Assembly: GCA_022446905.1 (NCBI GenBank)
Contig: JAKVBT010000009.1
Span: 30,633-76,329, forward strand
Reading direction: 5' to 3'
Length of the DNA stretch: 45,697 bases
DNA from: Phycisphaerales bacterium
Lineage (GTDB): Bacteria; Planctomycetota; Phycisphaerae; Phycisphaerales; SM1A02
The position numbers and the translations under genes were made by a program. Shown one piece after another: positions 40,643 through 45,697 of this stretch (positions are counted from its first letter, which is position 1; each line of letters opens with the position of its first letter). The notes under the pieces are model-generated. The model had not been told where the DNA came from. It worked only from the letters and a program-made list of their open reading frames with translations, and did no database searches.

Positions 40643-40975
40643 ATGACTATTCCCTGTACGACGACGTTCTCTTTTGAAGGCCACCGGATTGTTGAATACA
40701 AGGGTTTGGTGCGCGGTGTCGTGGTTCGGGCGCCGACCATTGCGCAGGGCATCGTGGGCGGCCTTAAGCACATTGTCGGAGGCAAGATTGGGGCTTTCCA
40801 ACAGATGTGTGAGACCACCCGTGGTGAGGCTCTGGATCATCTCTTGGAGCATGCTGAAGAGATTGGCGGGAACGCTGTCGTCGGACTTCGATATGAGTCA
40901 TCTGAGGTGGCGGATTCGGCGACTGAAGTGCTTTGCTACGGCACCGCCGTCGTGATTGAGCCGATATCAGGCTGA
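40643..40975 (+). CDS. ybjQ: YbjQ family (UPF0145) protein
   Basis: A 110-residue protein of the YbjQ family, a conserved pentamer-forming fold of unknown function sometimes called heavy-metal-binding. Typical segments are GHRIVEYKGLVRGVVVRA, EALDHLLEHAEEIGGNAVVGLRYES and GTAVVIEPI. GGGAG at 40631-40635 lies 7 nt before ATG 40643. The gene stands alone, divergent from ispE and convergent with the Nif3-like gene. Confidence 0.9.
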   Translation: MTIPCTTTFSFEGHRIVEYKGLVRGVVVRAPTIAQGIVGGLKHIVGGKIGAFQQMCETTRGEALDHLLEHAEEIGGNAVVGLRYESSEVADSATEVLCYGTAVVIEPISG

Positions 40976-40984
40976 GTATCTGAC

Positions 40985-41001
40985 ATCGGAGTTGGTCCGA
41001 T
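40985..41001. terminator. Small hairpin between convergent ybjQ and nif3-like genes
   Basis: ATCGGA at 40985-40990 pairs with TCCGAT at 40996-41001 around GTTGG in the 35-nt convergent gap. No T-run follows on either side, so the terminator role is weak. Confidence 0.25.
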
Positions 41002-41010
41002 CGATGAAGA

Positions 41011-42135
41011 TCAGTATTGGCGCCACGGGATGCAATCGGCTTGAGACACGCTGTACTGACAGTTGGGCATAGTGGCCGCCAGCCGATCGCGTAGCTGGGG
41101 AAGGAAGCCCCGCTCCGTATTGGTATGCCCCGCCAGAATGACCGTTATGCCATGTTCGATCGCTAAGAGCACATCATGGTGACGCATTTCACCAGTGACA
41201 AACATGGTCGCGCCAACTCGGCGGGCATCACTGAGCATGGAGCCGCCAGCGCCGCAACAACAAGCGGCGCAGGTGTGTTGATTCGGTGCCGAGATTGACT
41301 TGGCCACACGTACCGTATCGACCCCAAGATGCACCTTCAGCCGATCTGCAATGGCAGTGGTATCAGTGGGCTCGTTGAATTGAATGAGTCGTCCGAGCCC
41401 ATGATCCGGCAGTGGTGTTTCAGCCAACTCGATGATATGGACAGGCGGCTCTTCATAGGGATGAGACCTGCGAAGCGCGGCAACAGCGTCTGCCAGTTGA
41501 TCGCGATGACAAACCATCATTAGACGAAATTCTTCCACGGTTTCAAGTCGTTCCGATTGGCCAATTGCAGGGGCGGTGCCAACTTCACCCATGAAGGTCC
41601 CTGTGCTGGCGATACGGGTTGAGCACATGCTGTAGTCGCCAATACGACCTGCTCCTGCATCACTCATTGCTTGATGCACAGTGTCCACTGCGTTGCCAGG
41701 GACATACGTAACCAATTTGAACATATGTGCGCTTGCATGATCAGGTGCATGGTGCAATGGGCTCACAATGCCACTGCCAAGACCTTCAGCAAGCCAGTCA
41801 GTAATTCCATTGGGCGTAGCATCAAGTGCAGAGTGCGGGCTATAGACTGCGATGCCTGCTTCGGCCAGTCGTAGTAGTGCGCCTGGGCCGCCGCGAGCGT
41901 CGGTCAGCGACTTGATGGGCTCAAAGAGTGGGGGGTGGTACGCGACCACAGCATGTACACGGGTATTGACGGCCTCTTCAGCAACTGCATCAGTGAGATC
42001 GATACAGAGCATCACCCGCTCAATCATCGCGTCATGTCGCCCGAGAATAAGGCCCGTATTGTCCCAAGACGCCGCCAAATGCAATGGCGCAATGTCTTGC
42101 ATCGTCCGGCAGAGGTCATCAACAGTGCAGTTCAT
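41011..42135 (-). CDS. Nif3-like dinuclear metal centre protein
   Basis: A 374-residue Nif3/YbgI-family protein with the middle insert domain of the longer members (about residues 130-240, FKLVTYVPGNAVDTVHQAM). Metal-site residues are visible: YHPPLFEPIK, SPHSALDA and AGHTNTERGFL. Where most members have a Gly-rich VAVxGGSG loop, this one has HTCAACCCGAGGSML. The frame extends far upstream on the strand opposite ribB, but TATCTT (minus strand 42142-42147) lies 6 nt before ATG 42135, giving MNCTVDDLC and a normal start. The function of the family is not settled; a hydrolase or GTP-cyclohydrolase-like role has been proposed. Confidence 0.88.
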   Translation of the reverse strand: MNCTVDDLCRTMQDIAPLHLAASWDNTGLILGRHDAMIERVMLCIDLTDAVAEEAVNTRVHAVVAYHPPLFEPIKSLTDARGGPGALLRLAEAGIAVYSPHSALDATPNGITDWLAEGLGSGIVSPLHHAPDHASAHMFKLVTYVPGNAVDTVHQAMSDAGAGRIGDYSMCSTRIASTGTFMGEVGTAPAIGQSERLETVEEFRLMMVCHRDQLADAVAALRRSHPYEEPPVHIIELAETPLPDHGLGRLIQFNEPTDTTAIADRLKVHLGVDTVRVAKSISAPNQHTCAACCCGAGGSMLSDARRVGATMFVTGEMRHHDVLLAIEHGITVILAGHTNTERGFLPQLRDRLAATMPNCQYSVSQADCIPWRQY

Positions 42136-42141
42136 GCGGTG

Positions 42142-42147
42142 AAGATA
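42142..42147 (-). promoter_or_regulatory. -10 element TATCTT for the leaderless nif3-like gene
   Basis: Read on the minus strand, TATCTT ends 6 nt before ATG 42135, so +1 falls on the start codon. It lies in the 61-nt divergent gap shared with ribB. Confidence 0.45.
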
Positions 42148-42178
42148 CCAACGCTGCCGCGAGGAACGCGAGGGGCAG

Positions 42179-42184
42179 TACAAT
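42179..42184 (+). promoter_or_regulatory. -10 element TACAAT upstream of ribB
   Basis: TACAAT, the same hexamer as at der and the tuf operon, ends 12 nt before ATG 42197. The predicted leader is only about 5 nt. Confidence 0.4.
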
Positions 42185-42196
42185 GGCCCGTCTCCC

Positions 42197-43417
42197 ATGT
42201 GCGCCACGACCTGTCTCAGCAGCATTCCTGACATACTCGAAGATCTTCGAGCAGGTCGCCCCATCGTTCTGGTTGATGACGAACACCGCGAGAATGAGGG
42301 TGATTTTGTTGTTGCAGCGGAGCATGTCGATGTGGAAGCCATCAACTTCATGACTCGGGTCGGCGGCGGGTATCTCTGTGTGGCCATGACTGGCGAAGAC
42401 TGTGATCGCCTTGATCTTGGGCCACAGGCAGCAGTCAACACCTCGCTTCATACAACAGCCTTCACCATCAGTGTGGATGGTCACCCTCGGCATGGAGTGG
42501 GCACTGGAATTTCAGCTTCTGATCGAGTCAAGACGATTCAAATGCTTGCAGAGCCTTCGACGCGTAGCGATGACTTTGTGCGTCCAGGACACATCAATCC
42601 ACTTCGAGCCCGTCGAGGTGGCGTGTTGGCTCGTACTGGCCAGACTGAGGGCTCAGTCGATTTGTGCCGTATGGCCGGCCTGCGACCGGCGGCAGCGATC
42701 ATTGAGATTGTCAAGCCAGATGGCGAAATGGCAAGAATGGATGATCTTGAGACGCTTTGTCAGGAACATCAATTGCGGATGTGCAGCGTTGAGCAAATCA
42801 TCGAACATCGGCTTGCGGAAGAAACGCTCGTAGAGCGTTTGGATCCGATCGAAGGCACTGAAGTGTCTACGCCGTGGGGGGACTTTCGATTGATTGCCTT
42901 TCAAAGCCATATCGATCCCCAGCCACATATCGCGTTGTGTATGGGCGATGTTGGGATGGTGGATGCAGATGGTCATCCGATAGACATTGATGAGCCAGTG
43001 TTGGTGCGGGTTCACCGGCGCGATATTCTTGGCGACATCTTTGAAGTTGGTGAAGAGCCATCAGCGACTTCACTTCGGACATCGATGAAAACGATTGCTG
43101 ATGCTGGTCGTGGTGTATTGGTATATCTGCGACCCGAGCAGATGTTGGACAGTCCGCTTTCATCCGTATTGCACCAAGTGCGACGGCCAGATGCCGATGA
43201 TCCAGACAGACCGGATCTCACCCGTCCGGGCGGCGTTGGCGAGCGTGCGGTTCCTATCGACACCCGAAATACCGGAACTGGCAGCCAAATTCTCCGAGAG
43301 TTGGGCTTGCACAAAATGCGATTGCTTTCCAGGACGCCGCGGGTGTGGCATGGACTTGCGGCTTTTGGCCTGGAAGTCACAGAACATGTGCCTTTGAATA
43401 TTCCCGGGCAGGACTGA
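42197..43417 (+). CDS. ribB: 3,4-dihydroxy-2-butanone-4-phosphate synthase fused to an inactive GTP cyclohydrolase II-like domain (RibBX type)
   Basis: A 406-residue riboflavin-pathway protein. The N-terminal RibB domain (about 1-200) makes the four-carbon unit of riboflavin and is complete: RENEGD at residues 31-36, HTTAFTISVD, the SDRVKT segment and RPGHINPLRARRGG with RTGQTEGSVDL. The C-terminal domain (about 205-406) has the RibA fold (RVHRRDILGDIFEV, and MRLLSRTP near the end), but the three zinc Cys of the usual H-S-E-C-L-T-G-D...C-D-C-G box are all absent. The RibA half should therefore not have cyclohydrolase activity, as in RibBX hybrids known from proteobacteria. A separate active RibA would be needed elsewhere. 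Short leader; divergent from nif3. Confidence 0.9.
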   Translation: MCATTCLSSIPDILEDLRAGRPIVLVDDEHRENEGDFVVAAEHVDVEAINFMTRVGGGYLCVAMTGEDCDRLDLGPQAAVNTSLHTTAFTISVDGHPRHGVGTGISASDRVKTIQMLAEPSTRSDDFVRPGHINPLRARRGGVLARTGQTEGSVDLCRMAGLRPAAAIIEIVKPDGEMARMDDLETLCQEHQLRMCSVEQIIEHRLAEETLVERLDPIEGTEVSTPWGDFRLIAFQSHIDPQPHIALCMGDVGMVDADGHPIDIDEPVLVRVHRRDILGDIFEVGEEPSATSLRTSMKTIADAGRGVLVYLRPEQMLDSPLSSVLHQVRRPDADDPDRPDLTRPGGVGERAVPIDTRNTGTGSQILRELGLHKMRLLSRTPRVWHGLAAFGLEVTEHVPLNIPGQD

Positions 43418-43429
43418 AGGTGATTTGCC

Positions 43430-45067
43430 TCAGGTCTGCAAGACACCAGTTCGATAGGGTCCATCGACTGGGAAGGTCGAAGCGATCTGCAGCGCAGCAG
43501 CCAACTCCTCCCTTGTGTGATGCGGCTCAATAATCCGATCGACCCAACCTCGAGCAGCGCCGTATCGGATGTCCTGTTGCTCGTTGTATGAATCGGTAAT
43601 CGCTTGTAGTAGGGCACTCCGTTCTGCCTCATCAATTTCCTCGCCCCGTCGTGTGCGGGCTGCGAGATCGATCTGCAGCAGAGTATTGGCAGCGCTTTGT
43701 GCGCCCATGACAGCGCACCGACTTCCAGGCCAAGCAAGTGTGAGGAACGGATCGAACGCGCGGCCACACATCGCATAGTTTCCAGCCCCATAAGATCCGC
43801 CGGTAATCAGGCTGATCTTTGGAACAATGCAGTTGCTCATTGCATTGACCATCTTTGCGCCGCTTCGAATAATTCCCTCTTGTTCACTGTCGCGACCGAC
43901 CATGAACCCGGTTGTATCGTGCATGAAAACAATTGGAATATGCTTCTGATTGCAATCCATGATGAACCGTGCGGCCTTGTCAGCACTCTCAACATAGATT
44001 ACTGCGGGCATGTTGGCGGACTTGGATGGCCCCTCCTTGCCGCCGGGCATGGTGCGCTGTGTTAGTTTCCGTTGGTTGGCTACGATGCCGCAGGGACGGC
44101 CATCGATACGGGCATAGCCACAGACGACTGAGCCACCAAACTCACGCCGATATTCATTCCACGAACCTGCGTCCACAATGCAACTAAGCAGCTCGACGAC
44201 ATCGTATTGAGTCCGCGCATCATGGCTGAAGATCTCGTAAACATCATCGGTTGCTCGCTCAGGCGCAGCAGACTCAATTGAAGCATCCTGCATTGGCGGG
44301 GTCTTCTGATCGGCGTGCATAAGGTCGCGAAGGCGGCGTAGGCAAGTGTCGTCATCCGGTTCGTGGTAGTCAACGGTTCCTGAAATTTTCGCATGCATTT
44401 CAGCGCCGCCGAGTTCTTCACTATCGACATCCTGACCAATGGCTGCTTTGACAAGCGCTGGTCCAGCGAGGTACAGGCCACTTCCTTCTGTCATGAGCAG
44501 CACATCACAGAGCACTGGCAAGTAGCCACCACCTGCAACACAGTTGCCCATGATCGCAGCAATTTGAGGGATGCCATCAGCGGAGATCACCGCGTTGTTC
44601 CGGAAGATTCGCCCAAAGTCATCGGTATCGGGGAACACATCTTCCTGTAATGGCAAAAACACACCAGCGGAATCCACCAAATAAATCAACGGCAGTCGGG
44701 CGCGTTGGGCAATGGTCTGAGCGCGAATGATCTTCTTGCACGTCATAGGGAAGAACGCGCCAGCTTTGACCGTTGCGTCATTTGCGATGATCATGCAGAG
44801 CCGTCCGCCGACCGGTGCAATGGCCGTCATGACACCGGCGCCGGGCGCACCGCCATACTCTTGGTACATGTTCCAAGCGGCAAACAAGCCGCATTCAAAG
44901 ACATGGCCCCCGGGATCAACTAATTTTGCAATCCGTTCGCGCGCTGTCAGCCGGCCATGGCGATGTTGCCTAGCAACACCCTTTTCGCCCCCGCCGAGAC
45001 GAATGATCTTGGCCTCGTCGATGAATTGCTGGGTATCAGCACGCAGATCGCATGTCTTGGTCGCCAT
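43430..45067 (-). CDS. Acyl-CoA carboxylase carboxyltransferase subunit (methylcrotonoyl-CoA carboxylase beta-like)
   Basis: A 545-residue biotin-dependent carboxyltransferase of the crotonase fold. It has GRLTARERIAKLVDPG, YEIFSHDARTQYDVVELL, the oxyanion segments GNCVAGGGYLPVLCD and TGGSYGAGNYAMCGRAF, and TTGFMVGRDSEQEGIIRSGAKM, which resembles methylcrotonoyl-CoA carboxylase beta more than propionyl-CoA carboxylase. It would need a biotin carboxylase/BCCP partner, which is not next to it. The start ATG 45067 lies 6 nt after the upstream gene's stop, so both are probably one transcript. Confidence 0.88.
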   Translation of the reverse strand: MATKTCDLRADTQQFIDEAKIIRLGGGEKGVARQHRHGRLTARERIAKLVDPGGHVFECGLFAAWNMYQEYGGAPGAGVMTAIAPVGGRLCMIIANDATVKAGAFFPMTCKKIIRAQTIAQRARLPLIYLVDSAGVFLPLQEDVFPDTDDFGRIFRNNAVISADGIPQIAAIMGNCVAGGGYLPVLCDVLLMTEGSGLYLAGPALVKAAIGQDVDSEELGGAEMHAKISGTVDYHEPDDDTCLRRLRDLMHADQKTPPMQDASIESAAPERATDDVYEIFSHDARTQYDVVELLSCIVDAGSWNEYRREFGGSVVCGYARIDGRPCGIVANQRKLTQRTMPGGKEGPSKSANMPAVIYVESADKAARFIMDCNQKHIPIVFMHDTTGFMVGRDSEQEGIIRSGAKMVNAMSNCIVPKISLITGGSYGAGNYAMCGRAFDPFLTLAWPGSRCAVMGAQSAANTLLQIDLAARTRRGEEIDEAERSALLQAITDSYNEQQDIRYGAARGWVDRIIEPHHTREELAAALQIASTFPVDGPYRTGVLQT

Positions 45068-45073
45068 GGTGAA

Positions 45074-45697
45074 TCAGGATACCAGCGGGATTGAGGCTTC
45101 TTCGTCTCGGAGTTCCAGACGAAGGCGTGTGATGTGGGTCGGCTGTGCTTCAAGCACCGAGAAGACCATGTTGCCGACGGCCAAAGATTCTCCCTGATCC
45201 GGGACTCGGCCAACCGTTGCGGTGAACCAGCCAGCAACCGTGTCGTACTCCTCATCCTCAGGCAATGCGAGATCGATTGTCTCATTGAGGTCATCGATGT
45301 GGTACCGCCCATCGACTTCCCAGATACGCGGCGCTACTTCTATGAGGGTTGGCTCGTCGTCGTCGTCATCGCCTTCGTGTTCGTCCTTGATTTCACCAAC
45401 AATTTCCTCAAGGACGTCTTCGATCGTAGCCAACCCAGCGGTGCCTCCGAACTCATCGACGACGATCGCCATGTGCACTTCTGCCTGTTGAAAGTCTGCA
45501 AGCAAATCTGCGACGGGCTTGATTTCAGGTATGACGATGGGGCGGCGCAGAAGATCACGCATGCGAAAGTTTGCAGCGTCCTCTCCAAGATAGGGAACGA
45601 GATCCTTTACATAGAGAATGCCTTGGATGTGGTCAAGATCTTCGATGTACACGGGAATGCGGGAGTGCCCAGCTTCGAGAATGAACGCCTTGATTAC
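45074..45697 (-). CDS. CorC/HlyC-type CBS-pair protein, C-terminal part (truncated at the window end)
   Basis: The frame runs off the right edge and gives 207 C-terminal residues. The second half of a CBS pair is visible (HSRIPVYIEDLDHIQGILYVKDLV, then MAIVVDEFGGTAGLATIEDVLEEIVGEI), followed by an acidic linker (DEHEGDDDDDEPT) and a CorC/HlyC transporter-associated domain ending in ITRLRLELRDEE. Such proteins are linked to magnesium or cobalt efflux, or act as soluble CBS proteins; whether a membrane DUF21 part precedes it lies outside the window. Confidence 0.88.
   Translation of the reverse strand, partial: VIKAFILEAGHSRIPVYIEDLDHIQGILYVKDLVPYLGEDAANFRMRDLLRRPIVIPEIKPVADLLADFQQAEVHMAIVVDEFGGTAGLATIEDVLEEIVGEIKDEHEGDDDDDEPTLIEVAPRIWEVDGRYHIDDLNETIDLALPEDEEYDTVAGWFTATVGRVPDQGESLAVGNMVFSVLEAQPTHITRLRLELRDEEASIPLVS

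Noticed and set aside
42136-42441. 102-residue N-terminal extension of the Nif3-like protein
   Set aside because: It is antisense to ribB and low in complexity; the true start has a -10 element 6 nt upstream.

Overview
The window looks like chromosomal DNA of a planctomycete of the class Phycisphaerae, or a close relative. The main reasons are a secreted FG-GAP-type protein that carries both a Phycisphaerae-style Cys-rich module and a C-terminal dockerin-like repeat, a prepilin with a DGHV ending, an outer-membrane beta-barrel of planctomycete type, a menaquinone (futalosine) pathway MqnE, and a large signal peptidase I. The placement is inferred from protein style; no rRNA is present. The stretch is gene-dense housekeeping DNA. 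I see no phage, insertion sequence, CRISPR array or long repeat.

Layout. 1-1.6 kb: the end of rho and a prepilin-like protein. 1.6-5 kb: a translation/secretion operon, tRNA-Thr, tuf, rpmG, tRNA-Trp, secE, nusG, with a sigma70-type promoter in front, structured leader RNA before tuf and a terminator after it; rplK does not follow nusG. 5-11.5 kb: a beta-barrel protein, an orphan MoxR ATPase, the dockerin-bearing FG-GAP protein, and gmk coupled to an exported protein of unknown function. 11.5-17 kb: der, a RicT/PSP1-type protein with an Arg-rich tail and a structured leader, signal peptidase I with a beta-rich insert, and an ankyrin lipoprotein with a clear terminator. 17-25 kb: an unknown exported protein, a homologue of iodotyrosine deiodinase coupled to a DUF456 membrane protein, and a tightly overlapped pilM-pilN-pilO-pilP-gspE operon. 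25-31.5 kb: recO, the parA-vanZ-murJ operon, mqnE and mobA. 31.5-36.5 kb: an FdhF/YdeP-like molybdopterin oxidoreductase, then a pseudo-receiver/GAF/Ser-Thr kinase with a STAS protein and a DUF4190-like membrane protein. 36.5-45.7 kb: the ispE-pepF-decarboxylase operon, ybjQ, a Nif3-like protein, a RibB fused to a degenerate RibA, an acyl-CoA carboxyltransferase, and the end of a CorC/HlyC-type protein.

Two start styles recur. Several genes have a Shine-Dalgarno sequence or overlap their upstream neighbour by NTGA or TAATG. Many of the remaining first genes of transcription units have a TANNNT -10-like hexamer ending exactly 6-8 nt before the start codon, as expected for leaderless mRNAs; this decides several starts below (beta-barrel, der, lepB, parA, mobA, the kinase, nif3). 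The most unusual proteins are the iodotyrosine-deiodinase homologue with the complete substrate-binding E/Y/K triad, the pseudo-receiver kinase operon, and the signal peptidase with its large insert.
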